Of a DNA stretch of 64,000 nucleotides, positions 8,133 to 18,123 are shown one piece after another. A model generated the notes under the pieces. The model was not told the origin of the DNA. It made no database searches and saw only the letters and a list, made by a program, of their open reading frames with translations. The translations under genes and the position numbers were made by a program. How positions within the stretch are numbered: the stretch's first letter is position 1; each line of letters begins with the position of its first letter. The DNA is from Pirellulales bacterium (GTDB lineage: Bacteria; Planctomycetota; Planctomycetia; Pirellulales; JACPPG01): NCBI GenBank assembly GCA_036499395.1, contig DASYDW010000010.1, positions 137,668 through 201,667 on the forward strand, written 5' to 3'.

Positions 8133-9557
8133 ATGCAATCTGCGAAGACCCCCTGGTATCGCGAGCTGAACCGTTATCACTGGTTTGTGCTGACCGTGGC
8201 GGCCTTAGGTTGGCTGTTCGACACGATGGACCAGCAGTTGTTTACGCTGGCCCGCAAGCCCGCGATGCAAGAACTGCTGGCCGTGGATCCGCCGGCTGAT
8301 GAAACGAGCGAACAGGCCACGGCACGGAAAGCGAAGTTTGCAAAAGATGTCGCCGAGTACGGCGGATACGCGACGTCGATCTTCTTGATCGGCTGGGCCA
8401 GCGGCGGACTCGCATTCGGCGTGCTGGGCGACCGAATCGGCCGCGCGAAGACGATGCTGCTGACGATTCTGATCTACTCGCTCTTTACGGGACTGAGCGC
8501 CTTCTCACGTGGCTTCTGGGATTTTGCCTTCTATCGCTTCCTGACAGGGCTCGGCGTCGGTGGAGAATTCGCCGTCGGCGTGGCGCTAGTCGCGGAGGTG
8601 ATGCCCGACACGGCGCGCCCCTATGCGCTGGGATTGTTGCAGGCGCTGTCAGCCGTGGGAAATATCACAGCCGCGCTGATCAATATCGGGCTGGGCCAGT
8701 TGCAGGAATCTGGCGTGCTGGGAGACCTCGTGATCTTCGGCACAAAGCTGACCGCGTGGCGGCTGATGTTCGTTGTCGGCACGGTCCCCGCCTTACTGGC
8801 GCTTGTGATCCGCCGGCGATTGAAAGAGCCCGAACGCTGGCAGGCCGTGGCCGTCGAAGGTGTGGCCGCTAAGCAACTCGGGTCATACGGGCAATTATTC
8901 GGCGACGCCCGCTGGCGCAAGAATGCGATAGTTGGTTTGTGCCTGGCGTTTTCGGGCGTGGTTGGGCTATGGGGAATCGGCTTCTTCGCGCCGGACCTGG
9001 TGCGGTCCGTGTTCACGCAACATTTCCAATCGCAGGGACTGTCACCCGCCGAGGTCGAGGCCAAGCTGTTTCTGTGGACCGGCATCAACTCGGTCATGCA
9101 GAACATTGGCGGCTTCTTCGGCATCTACGTTTTCAGCATTGTCACCCATTGGATCGGCCGGCGCATTTCGTTCGCGATTTCGTTCGTGGCGGCACTTTTG
9201 AGCACCGCCTTTTTCTTCTGGTATGTCGGCCGGCTGAGCGACATGTTCTGGATGACGCCGCTGATGGGCTTCTGCCAGTTGGCACTCTTCGGTGGCTACG
9301 CGATCTATTTTCCCGAGCTGTTTCCTACGCGACTGCGCAGCACGGGCGTATCGTTCTGTTACAACGTCGGCCGATTCATCGCGGCCGTGGGGCCCTTTAT
9401 GCTCGCCAAGCTGACCAGCGAAGTGTTCACCAAAGCCCATGGCTACGAGCGCGAGCCGATGCGATATGCGGGCGTGGTCATGTGCTGCGTCTTCCTGCTG
9501 GGCTTGGCCGTGCTGCCATTTGCGCCGGAGACGAAGGGCCGACCGTTGCCCGAGTAG
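8133..9557 (+). CDS. MFS transporter (sugar/organic-acid porter type)
   Basis: The 474-residue protein shows twelve predicted helices and MFS signatures. The helix 2-3 loop reads GDRIGRAKTMLL, helix 4 carries YRFLTGLGVGGEFAVGVALV, and the second half has a matching loop (IGRRISFAISF). The GxGGEF pattern is typical of the sugar-porter and aromatic-acid/H+ symporter branches. An insertion of about 35 polar residues between helices 1 and 2 (DPPADETSEQATARKAKFAK region) is larger than usual. Substrate is unknown. It probably shares a transcript with the Nramp-like permease and perhaps with the cupin/SDR genes. It converges on the barrel gene at 9648. Confidence 0.85.
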   Translation: MQSAKTPWYRELNRYHWFVLTVAALGWLFDTMDQQLFTLARKPAMQELLAVDPPADETSEQATARKAKFAKDVAEYGGYATSIFLIGWASGGLAFGVLGDRIGRAKTMLLTILIYSLFTGLSAFSRGFWDFAFYRFLTGLGVGGEFAVGVALVAEVMPDTARPYALGLLQALSAVGNITAALINIGLGQLQESGVLGDLVIFGTKLTAWRLMFVVGTVPALLALVIRRRLKEPERWQAVAVEGVAAKQLGSYGQLFGDARWRKNAIVGLCLAFSGVVGLWGIGFFAPDLVRSVFTQHFQSQGLSPAEVEAKLFLWTGINSVMQNIGGFFGIYVFSIVTHWIGRRISFAISFVAALLSTAFFFWYVGRLSDMFWMTPLMGFCQLALFGGYAIYFPELFPTRLRSTGVSFCYNVGRFIAAVGPFMLAKLTSEVFTKAHGYEREPMRYAGVVMCCVFLLGLAVLPFAPETKGRPLPE

Positions 9558-9647
9558 CGTGCCGGCACGATTGCCCCACGATGCGGCAATGCCAAAGGTA
9601 TGCGTGGCGGCACACCGTCGCGATGACAGGCCTGCTTCTGCAGCCGC

Positions 9648-11045
9648 CTAGTAGATCCAATTCCAACCGGCGGTCATCAACCAGCTAGTGCCGAGTTGTG
9701 GGCCATTGAGCGATTGGTAGGCCGGGGCGCCGGCTTCGATCGATATACGTTGCCCGGGCAAGCGCGTGTTCGGCAGGAACAGATTCACGCCAAACAGCAG
9801 GTCGAGCCGCGTGCCCCCTTGCAAATTCGGGTCGTTGGTCGGAGCGAGTGCTTGATCCAAACGCGGATCGGCATTCCGCACGTTGCCCCACCATTGCCCG
9901 TCGATGCGGAACGATGTGCTGAGCATCTCGCCCCAGCGGCGCGCGAACCAGGCCGTCAGGTCGACGCGATCGCCCAGGCGGTAATCGAGCCGGTTGCTCC
10001 CCATCCGTGCGGTGGCGATGCTCTGCGCCCCCCAGGTCCAGCGGTCGGTTTGGCCGCGATAGGTCAAGCCGGGCAACAGATCAAACGTGCCCGAACCCGT
10101 GCGGATGTCGTACGGCAGATTCGGCAGCGTCGGGGACGGTACATCGGTCTGCGAATCGAGAAATCCGACGGGGAAGTTCATACCGAAGTTCGAGTGGATC
10201 TGTTGACGGTTGCCCCGCCACAGAACGTACATGCCCGAAATCGTGATATCGCCCGGCTCGGTGAAACCTGTGCGGTAGTCGGCGCCGCCAGATTGCGTGT
10301 AATCCAGATTCGAGTGCTGGAACGGCAACTGGCCGAAGATCGTCAGATCGTCGGTGACGCCATACTGCACGATTAGCAAGCTACGATTCGTTTCCAGGTG
10401 CGTGGGAGTGAAGGGATAATTGGCGGCCACCGAGGCGTCACTCACTTTGTGCGAGCCCACGAAGTTATCGTTGAACGACTGATAATTGAAGCGGTACGAG
10501 AAGAGGAACTGGCCTGTCCGCAGCGTGGCGTCCTGTGTCACGCCGATCGGTGCCAGGCCGTCCGGGCGCCACAGATCGATCGCCTGATTCATCGTGGCGT
10601 CGCGCATCAAAATCGAATCGGCATCAGCCAATGGCGCGCGGTAGATCGACGGAGTATTGGGCTGGAAGATGCCCATCGGCGGTGCCGCCAACGAGTATTC
10701 CAGTACCAGGGGGGCAATCGGCGGCGGCGCAGGCTGCGCGTAATCACCCCAGTTGGCGGGCTTTGGATCCGCAGGCGGTCCCGCCAGCGGCGGCGTGCCT
10801 GGTGGCGACCCGGCCGGGGGCATCATTACACCGCTTGCACCGGGCATCGTCAACGACGAGCCGGTTTGCGGAGCGAAATTCTGTGGTGGCGAAGTGTTCT
10901 GCAGCGGCGCGCTCGGCAGCGGCGGCGCCGGACCCTTCACGACCGGCGCGGGGATCGGCACTTGCCCCCAGGCAGGGGCGCAGAACAACCCCGGGCCCAG
11001 TAGGCTTGCCGCGACGATCCAGCAGATAAGTATCAGATGGTTCAT
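9648..11045 (-). CDS. Predicted outer-membrane beta-barrel protein, fourth gene of the RND operon
   Basis: The 465-residue product begins MNHLILICWIVAASLLGPGL with a signal peptide cleaved near APAWGQ; a GAGGT lies just upstream of this ATG. A proline/glycine-rich stretch of about 110 residues follows. The remainder alternates polar and aromatic residues as in transmembrane beta-strands and ends in the aromatic sequence WLMTAGWNWIY, an outer-membrane insertion type of ending. It resembles the general class of transporter-like barrels of the Toluene_X/phenol-degradation meta-pathway group, but I cannot name a family with confidence. It starts two bases after the stop of the TolC-like gene, so it belongs to the efflux operon. 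It could sense or admit a substrate, or help channel assembly. Confidence 0.7.
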   Translation of the reverse strand: MNHLILICWIVAASLLGPGLFCAPAWGQVPIPAPVVKGPAPPLPSAPLQNTSPPQNFAPQTGSSLTMPGASGVMMPPAGSPPGTPPLAGPPADPKPANWGDYAQPAPPPIAPLVLEYSLAAPPMGIFQPNTPSIYRAPLADADSILMRDATMNQAIDLWRPDGLAPIGVTQDATLRTGQFLFSYRFNYQSFNDNFVGSHKVSDASVAANYPFTPTHLETNRSLLIVQYGVTDDLTIFGQLPFQHSNLDYTQSGGADYRTGFTEPGDITISGMYVLWRGNRQQIHSNFGMNFPVGFLDSQTDVPSPTLPNLPYDIRTGSGTFDLLPGLTYRGQTDRWTWGAQSIATARMGSNRLDYRLGDRVDLTAWFARRWGEMLSTSFRIDGQWWGNVRNADPRLDQALAPTNDPNLQGGTRLDLLFGVNLFLPNTRLPGQRISIEAGAPAYQSLNGPQLGTSWLMTAGWNWIY

Positions 11046-11047
11046 GT

Positions 11048-12886
11048 TTACCTCGGCGCTTGCTCCGAGGGATTTGCGCCTGCGGGCGCGTCGCCCAGCC
11101 CGAGATTCAATTCGCTGATCGACTCGACCTGCAGCAGGCGAGCCAGGTCGGCCACGGCCGTCCACTGGTTGTTCAACAGGATCACATACGCCGCCAGGCC
11201 GCCGGTAAGGTTCTGTTGGGCGACGATGATGTCGCCAAAGCCGACCGCTCCCGCCTTGCCGCGTGCCGTTTCCCCTTCCTGCTGATAACGGATGTACACG
11301 CCACGGTAGGCGCGCGTCAGGTCGGGCAGAATTTGCTCGCGGTTATATTGCAGGAAGATGCGGCTGGTCTCGAAGCGCGTGAAGGCATCGACCAATTGCG
11401 CCGTCAGGTCGTATTCGACGCGACGGATATCCTCGGTGGTGCGAATGATATTCCCCTGCGCCGACAGGATGTTACCGCGATTGCGATCCCACAACGGCAA
11501 CGGGACGCCGAACTGCACGTTGTATGTCGTGCGCGGCACGTTGGGAGTGGTAAAGTCGCGCTGAAACGTGCCGTAGACGTTGATATCAGGAATCGGCGTA
11601 ACGCGTTCGAGCCGCTGCTGGATGCGAGCCTGACCTTGCGTGAACCGGGCGGCCTGCAAGTCAGGATGCACGTTCAGCATTCGTGCCAGGGCCGCTTCAT
11701 AGCTGAGCTTCGGCACCGGCATCTCGGCGCTGCCTTCGAGCCGCGCGAGCGGGATGCCTGGCATGCCCAGCACGACGGCCAGTGATTTCCACGCGGCGAC
11801 GTAATTCATTTGCGCCTGCACCAATGCAGTGCGCGCTTGCACGGCCAGGCTGCGCAGTTGCGCCGGTTCGTAAGGGGTAATAACGCCCCCTTTGAGTTTG
11901 TCATCTTGGATCTGATAGACCTCACCGGTAAATCGCACCAGGGCCTCGTTGATCATCACGCTCTCTTGCGCGACGAGGACCGCGAAATAGGCCGATTTGA
12001 CCTGCGCCATCAGATCAATGCGCGCACGCCGATACGCCAGCTGCGCGTTCGTCACATTAACGTTCGCCACCGAGCGGGCCAGCCCCAGCTTGTTGGCGGT
12101 CTTGATGACCTGGGTGCCGAAAACACCTTGGTAGTTGCGCGTACCGGCCGAACCGACCGTATCCGCTTCGTAGCCGATGATCGGATTCGGATAGACCCCC
12201 GCCTGAATGGCCTGTCCCATCGCGACGGTGATGCTTGCCTCGGCCTGAGCGATCAGCGGATTGTTGGCGATCGCCATCTGTTCGAGATCCGTCAGCGAAT
12301 ACAGCTGACGCGGATCTGTCGGCAGCGCCAACCGCGGCATCGGCGGAAGATCAGGGAACAAAGTATCGATGGCTTGCAAGCGGCGCTCGGGTTGATCGAG
12401 CGGCGGCAACCATAGCGGCGGTACGTTGGTGCCCGGCAACTCCGCAGGAATCTGCAATCGCTCAGTGAGCGACGGCGCGTGCGGGCCGAGGGCACCCATG
12501 ACCGGACGTGGAATCTCTTCTTGATACGTGACGGGCACTCCGCTAGGCGGCGCAGCGGCAGGCGTGGCGCTACGTACCGGGGGATTCTGTATCGCGGCCG
12601 TCGCCCCGGACGGTCCAAAAGCGAAAGGAGCCGGCGCTGCGTCCCTCGGACGCTGCTGAGTTTCGATCGGCGGCAAACGTCGCACAACGTGCGCGCCCGG
12701 TGCCAGAGCACCCTGCGCGGCCTGGAATGTCTGCGGAGGCGCGAGTCTCGGCTGCGGCGTTTGCGCCCGCGCGGGAGAACATACGCCGAAAACCGTCAGC
12801 AGCAATGCGCAGCACCACACAACCGAGCGCTGGGGAGCGCACGGCCGTATCGCACTGACAAGTTGCGCACGGCTGCTGAGAATCAC
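11048..12886 (-). CDS. TolC-family outer-membrane efflux channel (CzcC/CusC type)
   Basis: The frame stays open to 13540, but the region beyond 12886 overlaps the 3' end of the pump gene and looks non-coding. A GTG at 12886, eight bases after GGGA, opens a protein of 612 residues with a hydrophobic signal segment (VVWCCALLLTVFGVCSPARA). A proline-rich linker of about 150 residues precedes the outer-membrane efflux protein domain, with two copies of the helical repeat containing LTDLEQMAIANNPLIAQAEA and YEAALARMLNVHPDLQAARF. The role is the outer-membrane duct of a tripartite heavy-metal efflux system. It lies downstream of the pump gene in the same direction. The start codon is the main uncertainty. 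Confidence 0.83.
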   Translation of the reverse strand: MILSSRAQLVSAIRPCAPQRSVVWCCALLLTVFGVCSPARAQTPQPRLAPPQTFQAAQGALAPGAHVVRRLPPIETQQRPRDAAPAPFAFGPSGATAAIQNPPVRSATPAAAPPSGVPVTYQEEIPRPVMGALGPHAPSLTERLQIPAELPGTNVPPLWLPPLDQPERRLQAIDTLFPDLPPMPRLALPTDPRQLYSLTDLEQMAIANNPLIAQAEASITVAMGQAIQAGVYPNPIIGYEADTVGSAGTRNYQGVFGTQVIKTANKLGLARSVANVNVTNAQLAYRRARIDLMAQVKSAYFAVLVAQESVMINEALVRFTGEVYQIQDDKLKGGVITPYEPAQLRSLAVQARTALVQAQMNYVAAWKSLAVVLGMPGIPLARLEGSAEMPVPKLSYEAALARMLNVHPDLQAARFTQGQARIQQRLERVTPIPDINVYGTFQRDFTTPNVPRTTYNVQFGVPLPLWDRNRGNILSAQGNIIRTTEDIRRVEYDLTAQLVDAFTRFETSRIFLQYNREQILPDLTRAYRGVYIRYQQEGETARGKAGAVGFGDIIVAQQNLTGGLAAYVILLNNQWTAVADLARLLQVESISELNLGLGDAPAGANPSEQAPR

Positions 12887-13146
12887 GCAATATTCCCGCG
12901 AAGACTGCCCACAATCGGTGGCGAACCGGGCGCGATTTCCACGCCAACAGGCGACATGAATCGCGCAGGATCGCGCATTACCAGCGCGCGACGTGCCGGT
13001 TGCGACCCTTCGGTTTGGGAAGCGCCTACCGCTTCCTAAGCAGTCTATCGGTGGTAGCGACGAGGCAAGATTAGCCGGTTTTTCCGTCAGTTCACCCCGC
13101 GGTGAACCTGCGCTGGCCGGGCGGACCAGCGTAGCCCCGGCGGCGA
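12887..13146 (-). other. Spacer between pump and channel genes
   Basis: This 260-base spacer holds no convincing gene. The open frame across it continues the channel gene upstream but is arginine-rich and lacks a signal segment. No terminator was seen, so read-through from the pump gene is likely. Confidence 0.4.
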
Positions 13147-16100
13147 CTATTCGTGCGAGAAACCGCCTCCGGTATCCGGCGGATCGCGATGCCCATAGAA
13201 GCTGTACAGGATGGGCATCAGATAGCGAGTGAGCAGCAGCGTCGCTAGCATGCTGCCGACGACGACGATCGCCAATGGTTTCTGCGATTGCGCGCCGATC
13301 TTCGTCGAGACGGCGGCTGGCAACAGTCCAAAAATGGCCGTCAGCGCCGTCATCATCACCGGCCGCACACGGCGCTCGGCCCCCTGCATGATGGCTGCCC
13401 GCAGCGGCAGTCCTTCGTGACGAAGCTGGTTGAAGCTGGAGACCAACAGCAGGCCGTCCATGATCGCGACGCCGAAGATCGACGTGAAACCGACGGCCGC
13501 GGCGATACTGAAATTCGTACCCGTCAGAAACAGGGCCCAAATACCTCCGAGCGACAGGGCCAGCACATTCGCCAGCACGACCAACGCATCGAGGAGTGAC
13601 CGGAAGGCGAGGTACAGCAAGAGGAACACGAGCGCCAAAGACAACGGCGCAATGATCATCAAGCGGTGTTCGCCTTCTTGCATCTGCTGGAATTCACCGC
13701 TCCACTCGGCGCGATAGCCCTTGGGGATGAGCGGGTTGACCCTGGCCTGCGCGTCAGCGACCGCGCCGGCCAAGTCGCGCCCGCGCACACCGAATTTCAC
13801 GGCCACCAGCCGGCTTCCTTCTTCGCGGGCGATCGTCGAAGCCCCCGGGCGTACGAACTGTCCCTCGGGATCGAGCCGATCGTCGGCAGTCTCGCCTAGC
13901 GGCGTAATCAAATCGCCCAACCGCTCACGGGGCGTGGTCATCGATTCCAGCGACGTGGAACCGCGGATGCTGCCCGTGGGTGTTGGCAGCGACGTGCTCG
14001 AGCCCTTCGACGCGATGCCGACCTGGGCTCCCGAAACCGGCGTGGATTGCGTGCCCCCCTGCGTGTTCAGAGTCACCTGGTGACTAGTGACATCGACCGG
14101 GATGTCGAGAATATCGCTCTCGTCTTCGCGCAACCGCAAAGGCCAGCGGATCGTGATATCGAAGGACTTTTCTCCTTCGACCATCTGCGAGACAGTTTTG
14201 CCGCCGATCGCGGTTTGAATCACGTTGTGAACGTCGGCCACGCTGATGTTCCACAGCGAGCACTTTTGGCGATCGATGGGCAACTCGATATTGCACTGCC
14301 CGCGAATGCGATACAGGCCGACGTCCTTCACGCCCGGGACACCGCTGAGGGCCGAGACCACCTCATGGCCGATATCCTCGAGCTCGTCGAGATCGTTGCC
14401 GATGATCTTGACCGAGTTTTCGCCCTGCACGCCCGAGAGGACTTCCAAGACGTTGTCGCGAATGACTTGCGAGAAATTCCAGTTCACGCCGGGGATCGCT
14501 TCATTGAGTTCGGCACTGATTTCCGCGACCAGTTCGGGCTTGGTACGTTTGCGCATGCCGGCCAGCCAGCCTTCGCGTTTGACTTCTGCGGGCCACTCGG
14601 GCTGCGGCTTGAGCGGAACGAAGAATTCGGCGCTGTAGAAGCCTGTGGGATCGACGCCAGAATCAGGGCGTCCTAATTGGCAAACGACTGAATTGACCTC
14701 GGGATACTGGCGCAGGATGGCCCGTGCCAAGCGTGCCTGCTCCGAGGTCTGATCGAGCGAGATGCTGACCGGGAAAATACCGCGAATCCAGATGTGCCCC
14801 TCTTCCAACGGGGGAATAAACTCGCGCCCCAGGTTCGGCAGCAAAAGCGCCGTGAGGACGATCAATCCGGAAAAGCCGCCGACAGCCAGGGCGCGGTTGT
14901 TCAACAGCCTTTCCAGTTGCTTCAGGTAGCCACGCTTAAGAAACGTAACCAGCCAATTGTCGCGGGCCGGCTTCAGGTTCTTGAACAACAGCAAGCACAG
15001 CACCGGCGCGATGGTGACGGCCAACAGCAATGCGCCCGCCAGAGCAAAGGCGTACGTTTCCGCCATCGGCCGGAAGAGCTGCCCTTCGGCCCCTTTCATC
15101 GTGAACAAGGGAAGCAGAGCACAAACCATGATCAAGGTCGAGAAGAGTAAGCTCCGTTCGACCTCGTGCGCCGCGCGAACAATACGATCTTTAAGAGGCA
15201 GATTGGCGTACTTGCCCGAGCTGAGGACGCGATAGATATTCTCGACCATGATAACGGTCGAGTCGACGATGATGCCGAAGTCGACAGCGCCGATCGAGAG
15301 CAGATTCGCCGACTCGTTCCGCGCGTACAACGCTCCGAAAGCGAACAGCAGTGCGAGTGGCAGATTCAACGCGATGATCAGCGCGCTGCGGACATTGCTG
15401 AGAAACATTAGCAAGATCACGCTGACCAGCAAGATACCGACGATCAGATTCTCTTCGACCGTTTCGGTCGTGGCATTGATCAAGTCCGCGCGATCGTAAA
15501 ATGGTTCGATTCGGACCCCCGGCGGCAATCGACCAGGAGTCGTATTCAGTTCGTCGATTTTGGCCTGCACCAGTTCCAGCGCCGGCAACGACTCGGACCC
15601 TTTTCGCAATAGGACGAGGCCCTGCACGACTTCGTCCTCGTCGTCCCAGATCGTGTTGCCCTGCGCGTCCAGGACTCGACCGTGCTCGTCTTCCTCAGGA
15701 CGGCTGAGGGCGACCTTGCCCAGGCGGGTTTGATTGCTGACGACGACGCCTTGCGTCGAATCCCGTTCGCCGGGCTTGAGCGGTCCCCCTTCGACGATGT
15801 CCCCCACTCGGACGGGGAGGTTATTCGTCGATGCCAACACGATCTCGCGGATTTGCCGCAGTCGACGCTGCTCCTCCTCGCGCAGGTAGCGGGCCGCCTC
15901 TTCGGCGTTATTCATCGTCAGGATGCGCTGCATCGGATCGCGACCCCGACCGATCAATCCCAAGCCGCGCACGACCGCTGCCGTTTCCCCCTGGATCAAG
16001 TAATCGCCGCTGACGTTATCGTTGCTTTTGGCAATCGCGTTTTGCAATTGTTCCAGCGTGATGCCGTACCGCTTCATACGGTCGGGGTCGGGCTGGACTT

Positions 16101-16668
16101 CGTAGCGCTTGATCAGCCCGCCCGAGCTGACGACGTCGGCAATGCCGGGTATGCGGCGGAACTCGCGTTCTAACGTCCAGTTCTGCAATGCGCGCAAGTC
16201 GCTCAGCGAATAGATGCTGTTGCCGTGCGCGTCCTTCGGTCCGACGACCGCGTAACGCAAAATCTCGCCGATCGGCGAGCGGGGCGAGATTTGCGGCGTT
16301 ACCTCTTGCGGCAGGTCCGCGATCTGCATCCGGTTGATGACTTCCTGCCGGGCCGCCTTGTAATCGAAGCCGTATTCGAACTGCGTATTGATGTACGACA
16401 GACCGAACAACGATTTGCTGCGGATGTACTTCAAGCCGGGCATGCCGGAGAGGGCCACTTCGAGCGGAATCGTGACCTGCCGTTCCATCTCTTCGGCCGA
16501 GCGCCCGTGGTATTGCGCAATCACCTCGACGATCGCGGGGGCCGGGTCAGGATAAGCCTCGACATTGACGCGGCTGAACGCATACCCGCCGGCTACCGCT
16601 AGCGCCACGGTCAACAGCACCACGATCAGTGGGTTGTTGACGGACCAGTGAATGAGTTTGGCGATCAT
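13147..16668 (-). CDS. Heavy-metal-type RND efflux pump (CzcA/CusA family)
   Basis: At 1173 residues this inner-membrane proton-driven pump is longer than usual for its family (about 1040-1060). The helix-4 proton-relay motif GAVDFGIIVDSTVIMVEN at 460-477 keeps both aspartates and the glutamate diagnostic of metal-efflux RND proteins (D463, D469, E476). Two periplasmic expansions are visible: an acidic segment around 296-360 and a Ser/Thr/Gly/Pro-rich insertion at about 863-940. It sits 39 bases after the adaptor gene and upstream of the channel gene, forming a complete tripartite set. Which metal is exported (Cu/Ag or Co/Zn/Cd) cannot be decided by eye. No metal-responsive regulator is adjacent. 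Confidence 0.93.
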   Translation of the reverse strand: MIAKLIHWSVNNPLIVVLLTVALAVAGGYAFSRVNVEAYPDPAPAIVEVIAQYHGRSAEEMERQVTIPLEVALSGMPGLKYIRSKSLFGLSYINTQFEYGFDYKAARQEVINRMQIADLPQEVTPQISPRSPIGEILRYAVVGPKDAHGNSIYSLSDLRALQNWTLEREFRRIPGIADVVSSGGLIKRYEVQPDPDRMKRYGITLEQLQNAIAKSNDNVSGDYLIQGETAAVVRGLGLIGRGRDPMQRILTMNNAEEAARYLREEEQRRLRQIREIVLASTNNLPVRVGDIVEGGPLKPGERDSTQGVVVSNQTRLGKVALSRPEEDEHGRVLDAQGNTIWDDEDEVVQGLVLLRKGSESLPALELVQAKIDELNTTPGRLPPGVRIEPFYDRADLINATTETVEENLIVGILLVSVILLMFLSNVRSALIIALNLPLALLFAFGALYARNESANLLSIGAVDFGIIVDSTVIMVENIYRVLSSGKYANLPLKDRIVRAAHEVERSLLFSTLIMVCALLPLFTMKGAEGQLFRPMAETYAFALAGALLLAVTIAPVLCLLLFKNLKPARDNWLVTFLKRGYLKQLERLLNNRALAVGGFSGLIVLTALLLPNLGREFIPPLEEGHIWIRGIFPVSISLDQTSEQARLARAILRQYPEVNSVVCQLGRPDSGVDPTGFYSAEFFVPLKPQPEWPAEVKREGWLAGMRKRTKPELVAEISAELNEAIPGVNWNFSQVIRDNVLEVLSGVQGENSVKIIGNDLDELEDIGHEVVSALSGVPGVKDVGLYRIRGQCNIELPIDRQKCSLWNISVADVHNVIQTAIGGKTVSQMVEGEKSFDITIRWPLRLREDESDILDIPVDVTSHQVTLNTQGGTQSTPVSGAQVGIASKGSSTSLPTPTGSIRGSTSLESMTTPRERLGDLITPLGETADDRLDPEGQFVRPGASTIAREEGSRLVAVKFGVRGRDLAGAVADAQARVNPLIPKGYRAEWSGEFQQMQEGEHRLMIIAPLSLALVFLLLYLAFRSLLDALVVLANVLALSLGGIWALFLTGTNFSIAAAVGFTSIFGVAIMDGLLLVSSFNQLRHEGLPLRAAIMQGAERRVRPVMMTALTAIFGLLPAAVSTKIGAQSQKPLAIVVVGSMLATLLLTRYLMPILYSFYGHRDPPDTGGGFSHE

Positions 16669-16707
16669 GGCGGATCACTCAGGCGAGCCCGGTGGGCGGC
16701 AAGCGTA

Positions 16708-18123
16708 CTACGGCCGTGCCGCAGTCGGATGGACGGACGGCTTCGCTTCGGTGGCGGTGAGTTGCCGCTGACGCAGCGCCGCCTGCAATTGCACGGTCTC
16801 ACTGGCCGCGACGCGGTCCCCTTCGTGCAACTCGCGGGCGCCGGTTGCCCGTTGCTCGTCGTTCAACTGGCTGCGGATGTACACCACGTCATTGTATTTT
16901 CGCGCGACCGAAACGCGGCGCGGCTGAAAGCGGTACTCGTTGGGGTTTTCCTGGATGAACACGACACTCTCGGTGCCGTCTTGCACCAGGGCCCGCGTGG
17001 GAATCTCGACGATTCCTTCTTCCGGGGCGAGCGACACGCGGGCCGTCACGAATTGTCCCGCGCGCAGGTCCCCCGCCGTGTTGTCGACATGCCCGACCAG
17101 CACCGCCATGTGCTCGAGCGGGTTGATAATGTCCCCGATGCTCTCGATACCGGCCGGTAGCTCGCCCACTTCCGGATTCGCCGGCAGGCGGATGCGGACC
17201 GGGATCGGTTTGGGCAATCGCTCCAGGTAGGGTAAGTCCTCTTCGTACGCGTGCAACCACAGCGTCAGCACGCTGAGGTCCGCGATCTTGAACAGATCGG
17301 TCGTCGTGTCGACGATGTCACCGATGTTGATATTCTTTTCGACCAGGGTCCCTTCGATCGGCGCCTTGATTTCGACGCGGGCCCATTCGGCGTCTTCCTT
17401 CTTGCCGGTGTCCTGATGATTGCGAATGCTCTCGACTTCCTGTTTGACGTGGTCGATCACTTCCTCGGGCACCTGCCAGGAGCGCAGCGTCAACACGGCC
17501 TTCTTGACCGCGATCTCGCCCGTGGCAACGTTTCGCTCAGCCTCGCGCACCGCGGTCTCGGACGTGGCGCCACGGGTGTCGAGCGCCTTGACCCGTTCGT
17601 AGGCTTCCTGGTCGAGGCGCAAATTTGCCAAGGCGTCGACCAACTCGCTCTTCTTCTCGCCGAAGTCCTTGCTCCACATGACGGCCATTGGCTGATCCTT
17701 AGCGACATGATCCATGAAGCCGATGGGCCGCTTTCCTTGGCCGTCGCGGGAGCGAGGGTTGTCAGGGTCTTCGACCGTGCCTAGGTCGACGATCCGTCCC
17801 GGGAACAGCGCATGAACGTGGACCAGCTTATTGAAGTCAATCGCCAGCTCACCGCGCAACTCTAATTCACGCTCGCGCGTCGGACGTTGCGCGACGGCGA
17901 TCGCCATGTGATTCAGCTCGGCAACCTGGCGCGGAATCTCGATCGAGGTCGGAACCCCGTTCGAGTCGCGATCGGCCGCGACAGTTTCGCGCGACGCGTT
18001 ATCGTCTGCCGGCGTAGGTTTTAACCAGCGGTCGAAGACCAACCAACCAACAACGACGATCGCGACGGCCAACAGCAGGCCGCTGAATCGCTGCGCTTGT
18101 TTTTTGAGTGCGCGAGAGACCAT
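16708..18123 (-). CDS. RND periplasmic adaptor (membrane fusion protein, CusB/CzcB type)
   Basis: The 471-residue protein starts with a short basic region and a membrane anchor (FSGLLLAVAIVVVGWLVFDR). It has the adaptor order: barrel-sandwich halves around FPGRIVDLG and IKAPIEGTLVEKNINIGD, a helical hairpin between them (about 140-245), and a beta-barrel plus membrane-proximal region. The second lipoyl half is the typical motif of the HlyD/CusB group. The hairpin contains many charged residues and seems long. It is the first gene of the minus-strand operon, and its promoter should lie in the spacer beyond 18123. No histidine- or methionine-rich metal-binding tail was seen. Confidence 0.9.
   Translation of the reverse strand: MVSRALKKQAQRFSGLLLAVAIVVVGWLVFDRWLKPTPADDNASRETVAADRDSNGVPTSIEIPRQVAELNHMAIAVAQRPTRERELELRGELAIDFNKLVHVHALFPGRIVDLGTVEDPDNPRSRDGQGKRPIGFMDHVAKDQPMAVMWSKDFGEKKSELVDALANLRLDQEAYERVKALDTRGATSETAVREAERNVATGEIAVKKAVLTLRSWQVPEEVIDHVKQEVESIRNHQDTGKKEDAEWARVEIKAPIEGTLVEKNINIGDIVDTTTDLFKIADLSVLTLWLHAYEEDLPYLERLPKPIPVRIRLPANPEVGELPAGIESIGDIINPLEHMAVLVGHVDNTAGDLRAGQFVTARVSLAPEEGIVEIPTRALVQDGTESVVFIQENPNEYRFQPRRVSVARKYNDVVYIRSQLNDEQRATGARELHEGDRVAASETVQLQAALRQRQLTATEAKPSVHPTAARP

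Noticed and set aside
12887..13540. 218-residue N-terminal extension of the TolC-like channel
   Set aside because: It overlaps the 3' end of the pump gene, is arginine-rich, and would place the signal peptide in the middle of the protein.
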